64,000 nucleotides of DNA from Piezodorus guildinii (lineage: Eukaryota > Arthropoda > Insecta > Hemiptera > Pentatomidae). The translations under genes were made by a program, and so were the position numbers. This document shows, piece after piece, positions 33,527 through 46,218 of this stretch. Position 1 is the first letter of the stretch. Each line of letters opens with the position of its first letter. Where the stretch lies: assembly GCA_023052935.1 (NCBI GenBank), contig CM041297.1:94705521-94769520 (forward strand), written 5' to 3'. The notes beneath the pieces were generated by a model, which was not told the DNA's origin, ran no database searches, and saw only the letters and a list, made by a program, of their open reading frames with translations.

Positions 33527-33879
33527 GTTATAGATGTTTTTCTGTTCGATAAATATACTTTCATTAATCAAGAGCTTATTCTACTCTACTTAAAATAGAT
33601 TTTCAAAAATAAAATGAAATAAATACTTCAATAAAATTAAATTATTTTTGATTAAATAATATATAATAATAATTTCGGCAATCACCTAATTTTGTGCGTT
33701 TTTCGATACTCTGAATTATCTTCGACGACTTAGCTTATTAGCATTTTTGTCTACGAAACGTACTTGGTACAATATTTTTTTATTCATTTATTTAAATAAA
33801 TTTACAATTGTATTAATACAAGTAACTGGGATGGTTATATGGTAAAAACACATGAGAGTACTGTGAAGAAACCACCCAT

Positions 33880-34700
33880 TTGTGTAGCACTCCAATCTCC
33901 AAATCATGGTAGTAGGTCTCTTGACCATCTTCTTTTGATTCGCTTTGGTGGATTGTCAGGAATAGATATGGAGGAGAAGTCACGGATAAGCGGGTTTGAA
34001 TGGACAGAGAGTATGGAATTAAAATAAGTATATCTATAACAGGATAAGTCTTCAACTGATAGGATATTTAGGTATTAATGGATGACTTTATTAGTGACAA
34101 AGAATGGAGCATTGAGGATTTTTCGAAGGAGTTGATCGCATGGATTAGATAAGAGAGGAATTTAATGGTTTAGTGGAAGCTCATAGCTGTAGGTCCAAAT
34201 AGCCCTGATAACGATTATATAAATGAGTTTTTTTTTGTAGTAAATAGGAAGTTTAGACCGTTTCTGGAGTATGCGTTGTAGTAATCGGTATCTACGAGCA
34301 GTTTCCTGTCGTTTCAGTCTAGTATGAGGATTCCGTGTTAGGCATTTGTCAAGTGGAATCCGAATAAGATATTGTTAAAGGGCATGGTGGAGCAAGAGCT
34401 CATAGATTTACGACGTAGAGGGAAGGTAATTAGATGAGATTTATTAGGATTTATTTAAATTCTCCAGTTTTGAGACCGTTCTTCAATGGCTGATAGATGG
34501 ATCTGTAGGATTTTAGATGTAGCTATAAGACCGTTATTCACAGATAACAGACATATGTAATCGGCATAGGTAGTAAGGATAGTGCTTGGATGGATGGGGG
34601 TATCAGCTGTATACAACGTGTAGAGGATAGGACCCAGGATACTACATTGAGGTACACCTCCTAACTGGTTGAATACAGATGAGTGGTACAATATTAACTC
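33880..34700 (-). pseudogene. jockey-like RT fragment, decayed
   Basis: The minus strand starts in the RT core with LGGVPQCSILGPILYTLYTA and the damaged catalytic box TYADYICLLSV (YADD to YADY), then IEERSQNWRI. Further down, in other frames, are IPLDKCLTRNPHTRLKRQE, RYRLLQRILQKRSKLPIYYK, IRAIWTYSYELPLN and LRKILNAPFFVTNKVIH. This is the palm-to-C-terminus order of the 340-1518 element. The 5' part (endonuclease and RT fingers) is missing, and the region past 34450 has frameshifts and stops. Confidence 0.75.
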
Positions 34701-36604
34701 CCGTTAAGTCATTCATTAATTTAACTAATATCGTCAGAACTATCTTGAGAAAATGTCCAAAAACAAAGTAAAAATGTCTTATTTTCGGTTGTTCAGGTTT
34801 TATAAAATAACGTTTTAATAGAGATATAGTTCTACAATATTTCGGATACGAACATTTTCACGATTGCAAGATTTTACTATACTTTTTCTACTGTTACTAT
34901 TTCTATAGCAATAAATAAGCTGAAAAAAAAAACGATATTAAAAAGAAAAAAAGAGATGTCTAAAAAATTCATTTATAAGGATGTACTTTACTTTTTAAAT
35001 AAATAAATGAGAGGATTTTGGAAGGGCCATATTAAATCCCCTAAAATATAAAATAATTTAATAAATGAAGATATTAACCTTTTTTTCTATCCCACTTTTC
35101 CTTTCCCTTCCTAAACGAGAAACAAGCAAGGATTAATAAAGATTTTTTTTTTAAATCCCTCCGTCTCTTCTTTTATTACGGTTCTCTTACAAAGCTCATT
35201 TAATGAGCTTAAAACGAAAATGTGTGTTGTGCGAATTTGCCTCTTTGGTTATGAAAACGATTAGGAAATCCTACCTGCAAATCTACCTACATCAATGTTA
35301 CATGAATGTTTCTGTCGATGTAAACTACATATAAAATGTTAAACCCTCCACCCCCTCCCCCGAAAAAAAAGAGTATGTTAACTGGAGTATATTTCCAATT
35401 CAAAAAGAAAATAGCTATATATAGATGTTATACGTTCATTATAGGTTTCACTTTTATCTGCTTAAACATCAATTTGTCTTAAACACATGATATCTATAAT
35501 AATAATAGAAATAATCTCAACAGAATTTCCGCAATTCACTCTGTTATTATAATCGATTTGTTATTTTATACCTACTAAGAAAAGGAAGGGCAAAACAGAA
35601 CATCAGTCAAAAAAACAATTACTTATCTGATTTTAACTTGAATTTCAGAAAAAATACACATCAATCAATTAAATTAAAAGAATCATTCTTTGTAATTTAT
35701 AATATTAGTTCATATATTTCTTACATTTGAATAGACGTACACTCATATACTTTTAATGGATTTATTTAAACAAAGTTTCCTGATATTGATATAAAAAACA
35801 TTCATTAATTATAATTACAGTTAAATTGGATTTGTCTTATAATTACGAATTCATTATGCTTTCATTTAATCCTCAAAGTTCTTAATCCAGAATAATTCTC
35901 CTCGCAAATTTTAACCTGATGGAATAGTAGTGAGCTTTCGTTGCTTGTTTCAAACCCAATTTCATCAAGTCAAACAACATTTTTTAGTTGTTAAGAAAAC
36001 TGTCTTAGATCTCTTGGTCTTTATCAGAGTTTAACGTTATCGTGGTCAGAATGGCGGAAGCTTTAGCAAGCTGATGAGTATTTGTGTAACTTTCTCTCTA
36101 TCCAATAATTGATATTACCGGTTTAGAATGGGCTATAATGAATGTCTCAGTCACAAGATAATGTATGATTCCAAAATATGATCTATCCATTCCTTCCAGC
36201 AAACTTTAAGTAGTAAGATAACCTAAAATTCGGCGAAATAAAAATACCATATAAAAAGAAAGAGAAAATTGACTTCGATTGACTTAAATAACCAGAAAAG
36301 ATATAATACATGGAGAAAAATCAATTTAAGAAGGAATAAATCGACGGAATATTTTTTGTTATTAAAAAAAAAAAAAATAATTGGACTGTGCTATTAGCAT
36401 TCATGACCCCTTGCAGAGGCTTATCGAAATATTAACTCATCTGAAATGGTAACCATTTGTTGGAGAGAAAATAAAATGAAGAGGGTTGGGAGAGCTGTTT
36501 CAGTTCTTTACAAGACAGTGGACCATTACTGCTAAAACAACCGTAGTTAAACCAGCGGGACGGTCAGGCTCTAACGACACTCATCAATTCTCTAGTTCAC
36601 TCCG
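34701..36604. other. No recognised gene
   Basis: AT-rich. A weak family-R-like terminal word (AACATTTTCACGATTGCAAG) at 34851-34870 suggests a short remnant. Confidence 0.45.
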
Positions 36605-36638
36605 ATTCTTTTCTCCTCTTTTCTCTCTCTCCTCTCCC

Positions 36639-36678
<40 letters not shown>

Positions 36679-36702
36679 CCTCTCTCCTCTCTCTCTCCTC
36701 TC

Positions 36703-36794
<92 letters not shown>
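36605..36794. repeat. Long (CT)n microsatellite
   Basis: About 190 bp of nearly pure CT with a few CC and TCC interruptions. Open frames on both strands here encode only Ser-Leu or Arg-Glu repeats and are not genes. Confidence 0.97.
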
Positions 36795-36796
<2 letters not shown>

Positions 36797-38904
36797 GAAT
36801 TTTATTACTTCCATGTCTTGCGGTTTAATGAAAATAGTTGGGACTAGGATCTAACGATCTAAACGACTTTCTGTATTGGCTCTTTCTTTTTCTCGATTTA
36901 TATGAATCCATTCTAGTTGTTCCGTGATAAGGATTTATCGGCGGAAACAGTAATTGAGTGTCCTGATTCCCAAGATTAATATTTTAATTAATGAGATAAT
37001 AAATTATTTAGAAATTTGTTTAATTAAGTACAATTTTAAACGTGAAAACAATCGCGCTAGTCTAACCTTCCACGCCAAATGCAACGTGAAACGACAGTCA
37101 GTCATAGCATGCCAGCTTCCAATTACTCCAAAATTCCACAAGCTTTAAAACTATGTACAGTTTTTAGACTATAATAATGATTAAAATATTGTAATTTACT
37201 AATTATGTAATAAATAAAAGATCATTTTTTCGTTATATGTTATTATTAATTTGACCTTCACCTTAAATAATCTACAACATATTATTATTTTTGTTGTGTT
37301 TATATTCAAAGCTACGAAATTATTGAAGTGTAGGTTCGAATAATTATACGAATTGTATTCTTCACGAACGCCAGTCTAAAAAGAGCTAATTTCTTTTTAG
37401 ATGAACTTCTATTGTTACCTGTGGGGGTGTATTTGAGTTTTTCCATCAAAACTGATTGCTTTTGATCGATAACAAGCAATGCATTTTTCCATGAGATATA
37501 AGCTTCGGGTAATTATATATGCAGGTTTTAATTTTCGACGAGACACTAGCTCCTACTTTCGGCATAATTTAAACATTGATATTCAAGTTTTTTAACCTCT
37601 AAAAAATCCTGAAGAAAATCTGAGATTTGAAACCCCACTTAGCACACAGACTAAATAATCTGAGATAATATTGGAGGGTTGTACAGAAATGGGAATTCAG
37701 TTTAACAATAATCGTCTTCGAATTAACCACTGTAGAGGCTAATTCGAAAGTGACGTTAAAGGAATAAAAACACTGAAAGGTCTTATGTTAGACGGATGTG
37801 TTTCCTTATTGAAAACTATTGACTTCCAAATATTTTCGTTCATTTTTTCTTTTCTTAACTGATAATTTAATTCCAGATTTAATCAGAGAAAAATAGTAAA
37901 AAAAAATAAAATAATAATATTCATTAGTATATCTATGTATTTTTACTACCGAAAATTTGGTTCGATTAATCTATTTAAAATTTAATAATCAAATTTAACT
38001 CAAAAGTGAAAAAAAGGTAAAACGTGTAATACAAAATTGTAATTGATTGTTCCCTAATATATGAATGGGATAGTTATTCAGGTTTGAAGCTGATACACGC
38101 AAGGAAATAGAAAGTGCAAAATCATGGAAATGCGGTCTCTAGTAATAACTAACTGGAAATAATTATAGAACTGTATAATATCATTATATACTACTCACAA
38201 CCTCTAAACTCCTAGCTTATCGCTTCTAGCATAAACAATGCTGTGGAACTGTGACCTGTTTTAGATTAAAGAAAATCTATTTTATACGAACTAAAAACGT
38301 GCAATTTAATCTGTAAACCTTAACATTGAGGAATCAACTGGAATAAACTGGTGGTATCGATTCCAATGTCTGGGCAATAACAGATCGGGATGATATTAAT
38401 GGACTCTGAGAAACTCACCAAACTAATTAAGGGAGCGGCAATAATGGGGGGAAATAAATCAGAAGTGAGTAAATTATTAAATTTTCTAGCTTCAGAAGTC
38501 ATAAGCCAGATGGAAATCTACCCAAGTTCGATGATTCCAAAAAAACAAAAAGTTGTTTCCAACTCCGTTAGCGAACTTCGGTGGAATGAAAAAGTTAGGT
38601 CGAGAGGAGATTGGCTTAGCTATAAGTTGTCTATCTATCGATTCTATACTAATCGACTTCAGTGCTTCTCTTTATCGTCAAGTCATTTACTGTACGCTGA
38701 GCGGAGACAGGATGCGGGGTACCATGGTTATGGTTCGAGTAAAACTTCGAAGCATGTATTAAGTTTTTTTAAATGATTCCAAGACGCCAAGGCATTTTAG
38801 AAAGGGCTTAGCGGAATAAGCATGTGAAATCTGCCCTCGCTTATATCAGAACCAAACTTCTACCATTTGTAGGTTATGCGGGTTTAGCACACCTCCAATT
38901 TTTC
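36795..38904. other. No recognised gene
   Basis: Mostly AT-rich. A 128-codon plus-strand frame at 38390-38776 has no recognisable domain and a composition like its surroundings, so it is not called. A possible SINE-tail remnant lies at 37727-37771. Confidence 0.4.
37727..37771 (+). mobile_element. Possible SINE 3'-end remnant
   Basis: AACCACTGTAG and AGTGACGTTAAA match, in order, the 3' end of the SINE at 42972-43151 with a short deletion between them. Too short to be certain. Confidence 0.25.
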
Positions 38905-39215
38905 GCTACTTTATTTCATTGAAGGGTCCTCCATAATATATTTTTTTTTTTTTAATTTTATCGCAAGTGTACCCCATAATGAAAAATAAAAAAAAAAACA
39001 ATTTTTTTCCAGTTAATGGCTCTCTAAAAGTGTTCCAAAAAATTTTTATTTCGAAAACGTGAGTCAAATTTTAATTAAAAAAAATTTCAAGTTATTTTTG
39101 ATTGGTAAACCTATATTTTTGCTACTTTATTTCATTGCAGGGTCCTGCACAATATATATTTCTTTCTAGTTGATCTCAAATGTACCCATGGTGAAAAGAA
39201 AAAAAAAAAAAAAAC
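38905..39215 (+). repeat. Local direct duplication of an AT-rich unit
   Basis: The unit TTCGCTACTTTATTTCATTG...AGGGTCCT at about 38908-38935 recurs at 39118-39150. In both places it is followed by AATATAT, a GTGTACCC-like word and A-runs. Offset about 210 bp. Function unknown. Confidence 0.6.
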
Positions 39216-39737
39216 AGCATTTTGTCAGCTTCTCACAATCCATGCTGTGATTAGTAACTGGTCATGCCTGAAGAGTAGGGATAGAGCCGTAGGATCGTAA
39301 TGTCATTAAATGTTACTTACACACTATGCACATTCATATTATGTATTATACATTATATTATAAATGCTTCTATTGGATGTAACTTTTTTTTTGCCATGGA
39401 TAACAACATAACACTATATGCTACATTTATATAAGAAAAGGCTGTATTTGATTTAGTAACAAAAAACATTTTTTTAAATATGTATTTTTTCATTTTTGAG
39501 ATCCAATACTCTATATATGTATTGTATATTTATTATTTTTTTTTTATTTTTTTTTAATGATCGTTTCATACATCATCATAGCTTTAAAGAGTAACATTTT
39601 AACTAGTTTTACATTTATATCCTAATGATATACATAATATATATCGTGATTTATGTACTGGTAAATTAAGGGGATGACTGGAGAGGTGCTGCAATAAACG
39701 AAATTACTGATTTTGAGTATATTTTTAGGAGAATCTT

Positions 39738-39738
<1 letters not shown>

Positions 39739-39828
<90 letters not shown>
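39739..39828. repeat. (TA)n microsatellite with T-run
   Basis: TA dinucleotides to about 39801 followed by roughly 27 T. The short Lys/Tyr-Ile open frame across it is an artefact. Confidence 0.95.
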
Positions 39829-42804
39829 CAGGTTTAACGTTATATGAATTTTATCTGTTTCCAGAATATTTTCAATATGACTCTTTGTCATTATTTCCTT
39901 TCCTTTTTTCATTCTACCAAATTTGGATTGCCTTTCTTATACTCTTATCTTTCTTATAAAAGGGTATATCTATAAGGTAAATCTTCCCCCGCGGCTTTTT
40001 TGACTCAAACCTGGGGGATCAATTTGGGGTAGAATAAAAATAATTTACCTAAATTTATAGCTTTTTAATTAAAACGATTTTCGAGATTTAAAAAAAAAAA
40101 AACTCTCTTTTCGCTTTTATTTATTTTTTAATAGTAAAATTTGAAATTAATAATGGATGAATTTTTCTCTGATTCTCATGACTCAAAGGCATGAAAAAAT
40201 GATATGATCATGATTCTTAAACGAAAAGCCAATTTTCGGCGGAAGAAATAAAACCAAAATATGTATTTTTTTTAACCTTTTTGAAAAGTTTCAATCACCG
40301 ATTTTTTTTTCAGAAAATATCTTTTATACTCTCTCTACAAAGGATTTTTTTTTCAATTTTTTTGAAGTGGTGGAACAATATGAAAACTTATTTTTTTTTT
40401 CTTAAATCTTGCCTTTAACTTATTATTCTTTGTAACCTTTAACCTGTAACTTATTAACCTTCTTATTATTATTAAAAAATGTATAAACAATTATTTCTCA
40501 TCAGAAATTCAGAATTACATTACTTATAAAACATTTTCAATCATTGAATTACAAAATTATTGGATAAAATCTATATTTTTCAAAACGCCCGCCAGGCCAG
40601 CGCTCTATAACGCCGTCTATTTAGCCACTATCAATAAATTCTTTTAAGATCTCCCTTGTTCAGGTATTCTCTACGGATTTCTCTAGGGAGGATGAATTTT
40701 CGGTTAAAAAAATAATTTTCTACACACTGTTCATTTTGTTTCGAAAGTGTTTACTGAAGTTCCCCTTTCCTTCTACATCTATAATAAGGCTATGTTTGGA
40801 AAAAAAAAAGAAAGATTATTGCTGAAACCTTTAAACAAAGTGTTTACGGAATAACTAAAACTTTAAGTTTCCTGAAACATGAGAAGTATTTATTTGAAAT
40901 TTTCAACCAAACGAAAATCAGATCATTTTAATCCGACCGGTATTAGCATACATACTAATACCATAGTAAATTTATTTAAGCTATGCACGTATTCATGTTT
41001 TGTGTGCTGGTCCTAGTGAAAATATTTTTAGTTGTTACTGATTTAAAAATAAATGTTGTTATGCTATTAAAAGACATTTCCATATTATAATATAAAAGAA
41101 CTTATATCTAAAACCTATTAAATTTGGGTTTGTTGTTCGGTTGGAAAGTTTCACACATGAATAGGATCAACTCACATTTATGTTTTAATGTCAAAAGGCA
41201 AATGAGTTGCACTTCTGTGTGCTACTGTAAATTTGTTATAATTTTTTTTTACTTTATTAAATCGGTAAAATATTTAAAAACAGAAAGGTTTGACATCATA
41301 TGCAATGTTAATTTTAATTTTTTATGCTTAAAACATTAATAGTTGTAATTATGAGGGGTCTTTAATTAATTAAATATTATTTTATAAAATTAAGATTTAG
41401 TTTAATTTAAAAACTGTCTGCAGTATATACCTCAATGCGCAAATTAACGGTAGCACTGTCTCTTCCAAAGAAACTGGATTCTCTTACATCCCTATTTAAT
41501 ATCTGAGGAAGAATACAGATGGAGAATAGAGTGGCCCCAATGAAGTGGCTGGTTATTAAATAAAGATGATAAAGAGCCTTGATGAGGTGAAGTACATTAG
41601 GTATGCAGCTGGAGGCTCCAGGGCCGATAAAACTTAATCCTTGGAGCTTCCGGCAAATTGCCCTCTTATTGGGGTCTTGTATCGAATTGTACTCCATTTA
41701 GAAGCGGCACTCGCTTCCTTCAACTTTTAACTCGTCTAAATAATTTAAATATGTCTATTATTATCAGCATAATGGTGTCGCATTATAAAAAATATGCCTA
41801 AATAGGATTTTGAAACTAATTTTAGTGCCATAAGTGTTTAAATTTTTTTTAGTATAGAATAGAAATAAAGTAATTTAAAAAAAAATATAAATATCACATT
41901 TTGTATTATTATTTTTAATAATGAACCTTTGTAAATTACAAAAAAAAAAAAAAAGAAAATGATCTCTCCACCCTCAAATTTTTAGGCTTTATGTTTTAAG
42001 ATGCGTAGAACCCGAATGACGCATAAATAAAAAAAACCGTTCGCTGCATTTTTCCGAAACTACTGGACCAATGTTTTTGAAATGATAATCCCACAAAAAT
42101 ACTATGGCATGCAACGATGATTCCAACACCTAGACGTCAATATCAGCTAGTTATTTTGAAAATGGTAGCCGATAAAAAAATATTTAATTCAACTATTTCA
42201 TAGAGAATTAAATATTCTACAAAAAGAAACATTGAAATTGGTTCAAAACTAGTAGGGATACAGCGTTTTCAAATTAGAAGTGGTGATATGCCATTTTCCT
42301 TTGAATTATTTATTGCTTGTCATATTAGTTAATTGCCTATAAACAGCTATATAAACAGTTATACCCTAATATAACTATTTGGAAATAATAAACCATTGTG
42401 TAATAATTTCAAGCGTTTTTAAAGTATATTGTTGGCTGAGACATTAAAATAAAAAAAATAATCGTAGATTATTTTTTGATATGTTGCATTTAAATGTTAA
42501 TAGATATTAGTATTCCGACTGTAAACAATATTTTTTACTCAGCTAGGATATTTTCCGTAGGTTCTTTTCATTTTCTATTATTTTACACTATTCGTTCAAT
42601 TTGTTTGTCTCGATTCTCCCATCAGAAATAATTCAGCATATTTTTTCATAATTTGCACACATTATTTGTCAGTCTTAGGTTGCACCTAAATTGGTCCCAA
42701 TGAGACCCGACTGCTTCCGACCATTGAAAAACAATAATTACCCATAGTTAATAGGAAGTGTCTACTGACCAGATCAGATCAGATCCTGCTAAGTTGCACG
42801 GCTC
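39829..42804. other. No recognised gene; one GC-richer open frame
   Basis: AT-rich. The interval 41407-41697 (minus) is GC-richer with a 96-codon frame, containing LSFIGPGASSCIPNVLHLI and ILPQILNRDVRESSF, that I cannot assign to any family. About 42050-42280 contains ACTACTGGACCAATGTTTTT-type words common in non-autonomous repeats. Confidence 0.4.
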
Positions 42805-42890
42805 TCTTTATCATATATTATCTTTTCTAAAACCATATGCTTTCCGGCCCTATATAATACGTCTATATTACTGCTCATATTTTAGGAAAT
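42805..42890 (-). repeat. Family R fragment
   Basis: ATTATCTTTTCTAAAACCAT, GCTTTCCGGCC and ATATTACTGCTCATATTTT correspond in order to 14450-14520 of another copy. Confidence 0.5.
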
Positions 42891-42971
42891 GTTTTTTGAT
42901 GATTTCACGGTAAATTAAAAATTGCTTCCCCCTCTAACTCTATTTAAAAAACTCTATAAAGGTGTGTTATA

Positions 42972-43151
42972 GGGTCACCTATAGGATAGTGGCTAGCATA
43001 ATAGCCAGTAGTCGTGGGTTCAAACTTAAAGGAGTAAAAAATCCTTAGTCATGCCATCCTTCCGGGCCTGTGCGATTTCGGAACACCACTGTAGTATCGT
43101 CCGATTTGCCATTGTAGTCATAGAGTGACGTTAAATGAATTAACAAACAAA
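42972..43151 (+). mobile_element. tRNA-derived SINE, second copy, internally deleted
   Basis: Head GGGTCACCT...GATAGTGGCTAGCATAATAG, diverged box B GGGTTCAAAC (43017-43026), then AAAAAATCCTTAGTCATGCC, a CCTTCCGG segment where the GGGACGTTAAA domain is deleted, and the 3' end CCACTGTAGTATCGTCCGAT...GAGTGACGTTAAATGAATTA. It is colinear with the minus-strand SINE at 9685-13228 but shorter (180 bp against about 287). No clear target duplication was found. It shows that the sequence left of the nested LINE and the tRNA-like head right of it belong to one element. Confidence 0.8.
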
Positions 43152-44316
43152 GATATGTTGTACGTATAAACCTATGCCAGACAAATCGGAAAGACGGTTG
43201 TGTGTTGCAAGTACTGTATTCAGTGCCGTGTCCCAAAGTCGGGTCGGATCACATCTGATCCAAATCAATGAAGACACTTTCTATAAACTTCACAGTTCGT
43301 GTTTTGTGCCGAAATACGGAAGAAATGGGATTTGATTTTATCAGAAGTAATGTAGCAGTAGCCTTATGATAAATAAAAAATGGAAAGGAGAGGTAAGATA
43401 TGAGGATGCATTAAGTTTACAACGTAAAATTTCGCCTATCAATGGAAAAAAGAACGAAAAATCCGACTAATGTCAATGTCAATGTCGATCAACGTCTACC
43501 GTCATCAACTAGGATAAGGTACATGAACTAGAGACAGTACAGGCATCGTATTTACAAGCTCATTAGAAAAATATTATATATAACGATTTAACGACCTCAA
43601 CTGTGAAGATGAAAACAGCTGAAAAACGTGTAAAAAACAAGTAATTTTCTTTGCATATACTAAAGTCCACTAAGAATGAAAGTGGTGTACAAAACAAAAT
43701 TGTTTCAAAACCCATAAAGTTATTAAAATTGATAGGATATAAGCCTATATAAAAATATATTCCAAAGATATACCAATAAATTCTTCGAAGAAATCTTAAA
43801 ATCTCTAGATACCTATTTTAACTTTGGTGTATACACTATAAAATCTAAAATTTCTTCATTGCCTTTCATAAATCTTCTTGCCAACTTTAAATTCAGCAAT
43901 TATATGATAATATTTAACATATATAAAACTGAGCGACGCCGCTAGAAAAGTACATTTACTACTGGAGCCAAACGGCTAAAGGCTGGAAGTGGTCCAAGTT
44001 GGAAGGAAGAGCAAAATTTATTCCGTCTAGCCCGTGTAGAACCTATCTGGCATCAGGGCTGTGGCCAAAATATGATAATATGAGGGGGCTCGTTTCGGAA
44101 TTCTCGAGATTTCTCTGCATATGTTATCGCAACGGAGGATATTTTGAACTTTAGGATTATTCGAAATTAATGACCAGATTAAATCTCTTTGTGTGTTCTT
44201 TTACCAAGAAGTGAAGTTTCGATTTGAGTTCGGTGACAGACCAGTTTTAGTTAAATCCGGATATTAGTTCAAAAGGAAGACCATTATATTCCCTAAAATA
44301 AAAATATCGAAATAAA
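43152..44316. other. No recognised gene
   Basis: AT-rich with a GTCAATGTCAATGTC hexamer run near 43471. The stretch just before 44317 may hold upstream parts of the RNase-H LINE, but no motif could be read. Confidence 0.4.
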
Positions 44317-44775
44317 AACGTGTTTTTCGTTTGGAAGACATCTCACATGGGGATGAGATGTAATGAGAAGGCAGACCAAGCAGCCAAAGAGGCAGTATTA
44401 TCTCCTATAGATATAAGCCCAATATTCACTAACTCTGATATCTCTAAATATGTAAAAAAAACATTTCACACTCACATGGGCATAGCTTTGGGAAAATACC
44501 GAAGGCCAAATATGTTTAAAAGTATTAAAAACAAAGTACAATCGGTGACAACTGAAGAGTACAAGTTTCTATTACTCGTATGAGGGTAGAAAAAACTCCG
44601 AACAGCGAAAGCTTTAATGTGCAGCTGACCATCAGCCACATTCTGAAAGATTCCGCTTTACTAAAACTATTTCCACACAGAAAATATCAAAAGAAATTTC
44701 AGAAACCTGTTAGGTAATAACATCCAAACCAGCAGGAAAACAATAAAATTGATAAAAAAGATTCAATCTGTTTAA
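44317..44775 (+). pseudogene. RNase-H-type LINE C-terminus, decayed
   Basis: VWKTSHMGMRCNEKADQAAK followed by EAVLSP is the C-terminal signature of an R1/I-type LINE RNase H (usually W-S-H-x-G-I-x-G-N-E-x-A-D). It is followed by KNKVQSVTTEEYKFLL, a frameshift near 44580, then TRMRVEKTPNSESFNVQLT and, after another shift, LLGNNIQTSRKTIKLIKKI, like the last residues of such proteins. The 87-codon frame 44320-44583 is the longest intact part. RT and endonuclease are not visible. An R2-like tail follows within 50 bp. Confidence 0.7.
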
Positions 44776-44814
44776 CGAAATTTAGCGCGATTCAAACTAA
44801 TCAAAAAATACTGG

Positions 44815-45645
44815 TAATATTAAAATATTCGATCCGCGAGTGCACCGAACTACTGCGGATTGAGAGAAATGCTATGGAGGCCCCTCTCACGGTAAAGAGA
44901 GTGAGACAGTTCTTGAGGGAAAAGTCTTTTGAGAAGTGGAGCCAGTTCAAGTGGCAGGGTGTAGGCGTGGTCCATTTTAAAGCCAACCCGATCGTAAACA
45001 GGTTTATGTTCGATCGAAAGATTTTAACAGGATCAGAGTGGACCAACGCCCTCAAATTGAACATAAGCTAGGCACCACTTCGTGGAGTCCCTGGATCAAG
45101 ATGCCAGGGTAACGAGGTGTTGGACCCCTCTGCCGCAGATGCGGTCGAGAGTTAGAAATCCCTTCACATGTGTTTGGAAAATGTCTACATAACATGCTCC
45201 TCGTTACCCGCCGGTACAACCGCATAAAGAAAGAAATAGCAGAACTTTTGGAAGTGAAAAAGTATAAATGTTTTCAGGAAGTTTTCTGCCTTGATACAGA
45301 TGGGTCGACAAGATTTGTGGATATCTTGGCATTTAGTGCCACAAAAAATGAAGCACTGATAGTGGATCCCACTATCAGATATGAAACAAATGACCAGGAA
45401 CAAAGCAAGAGGAGAAAGAGAACATTTATACAAAATGTATTCCATACTTGAGGGAAAAATTTCGTGAGGAGTTCGGCGAAAGGGAATTTAAAGTCGTGGG
45501 ACTTTGGTTCGGAAGCAGGGGAACAATCCCAGTAGCCACTGGATTATTTTTAGAGAACTATGGACTCGGAAAAAATGAGATGCAAAACATGGCGGAGACC
45601 ATAATCTTGGACTCACTGGGAATCTTGCATCACCATATATATTGA
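44815..45645 (+). pseudogene. R2-like LINE C-terminal region, better-preserved copy
   Basis: Three overlapping frames give a continuous product. First, VKRVRQFLREKSFEKWSQFK and FDRKILTGSEWTNALKLN. Then a zinc knuckle CRRCGRELEIPSHVFGKC (pattern CX2CX8HX4C, about 45133-45186), then VFCLDTDGSTRFVDILAF, NEALIVDPTIRYE, and the C-terminal FREEFGEREFKVVGLWFGSR and ILDSLGILHHHIY. The knuckle plus an RFxDI...DPT block is the layout of restriction-like-endonuclease LINEs (R2, NeSL, R4-like). Frameshifts lie near 45065-45115 and near 45405. It pairs with 7548-8310. The RT domain is absent, and the 3' end is not marked by a clear tail. Confidence 0.8.
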
Positions 45646-45774
45646 GGCTGGTCTGGATTTTCATATGTCCATGATCGATTTCAAAATTCGTAAAATATAT
45701 GTATTTCCTATTTGGCGCAATCTCTCTCTATCTTTTTCTTTAAGATTGTCTTCGGGATTGATGCGGTATGCTGT

Positions 45775-45990
45775 GTACTGATAGCAACTGAGCGAAGTTG
45801 AGCAGCAGATCCAAATTGGAATTTCCTCCCTAGATTAATATTCCAAGACTCATTATAAAAACCCGTTGAGCAACCTCTCACTCCACTTTCAAATACCTTT
45901 TGTTCCAGTATCTTCTCACTCCTCATAATGACGGTAGCTGACAATAATAATTGTACTGTCAGATGATAGTCAATACTTTTAGTTTTTACA
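45775..45990 (+). repeat. LINE 3'-end fragment, copy 1
   Basis: Shares GAGCAACCTCTC..TCCA, TTTGTTCCAGTAT.TTCTCAC, CTGACAATAATAA.TGTACTGT and TTTTTACAAG with 46735-46860. The encoded remnant (NTFCSSIFS...IM...DNN) matches the end of the better copy downstream. Orientation plus. Confidence 0.6.
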
Positions 45991-46042
45991 AGGGTTTAAG
46001 TAAGATGAAATAACTGAACTTGTTTGTGCATTTTCTTTTAGT

Positions 46043-46218
46043 TTAACACGTTCACGCCGGGGTGTCCCACTGGTGGGTCATACTTGTCTATTCCGTGGGG
46101 CGGGGTGACCCACTGGCGGGTCATACTCGTCTGCTCCCTGGGGCGGGGTGACCCACCGGTGGGTCACGCTTAACTCTCCCGTGGGGCGAAGTGCATCACA
46201 GGTGAGTCACTTGTTTTT
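46043..46218. repeat. 43-bp tandem repeat array beside a TTAA, possible piggyBac-like end
   Basis: TTAACACGTTCACGCC at 46043-46058 is followed by four tandem units (46062, 46105, 46148, 46191; the last incomplete) of 43 bp. Each is centred on GTGACCCACTGGYGGGTCA, itself a near-palindrome, followed by a GTGGGGCGGG spacer. TTAA plus GC-rich subterminal repeats recalls piggyBac-type termini. No opposite end or transposase was found, so that reading is tentative. Confidence 0.6.

Noticed and set aside
36486..36854. Open frames on both strands encoding Ser-Leu and Arg-Glu repeats
   Set aside because: They are read straight from the CT/GA microsatellite and contain no other sequence of note.
38320..38776. 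Overlapping frames of 60-128 codons on both strands
   Set aside because: No domain, composition like the flanks, and no support for either strand over the other.
42120..42280. Possible Helitron-related sequence around an ACTACTGGACC word
   Set aside because: One common word only; no hairpin end or A/T insertion context could be shown.
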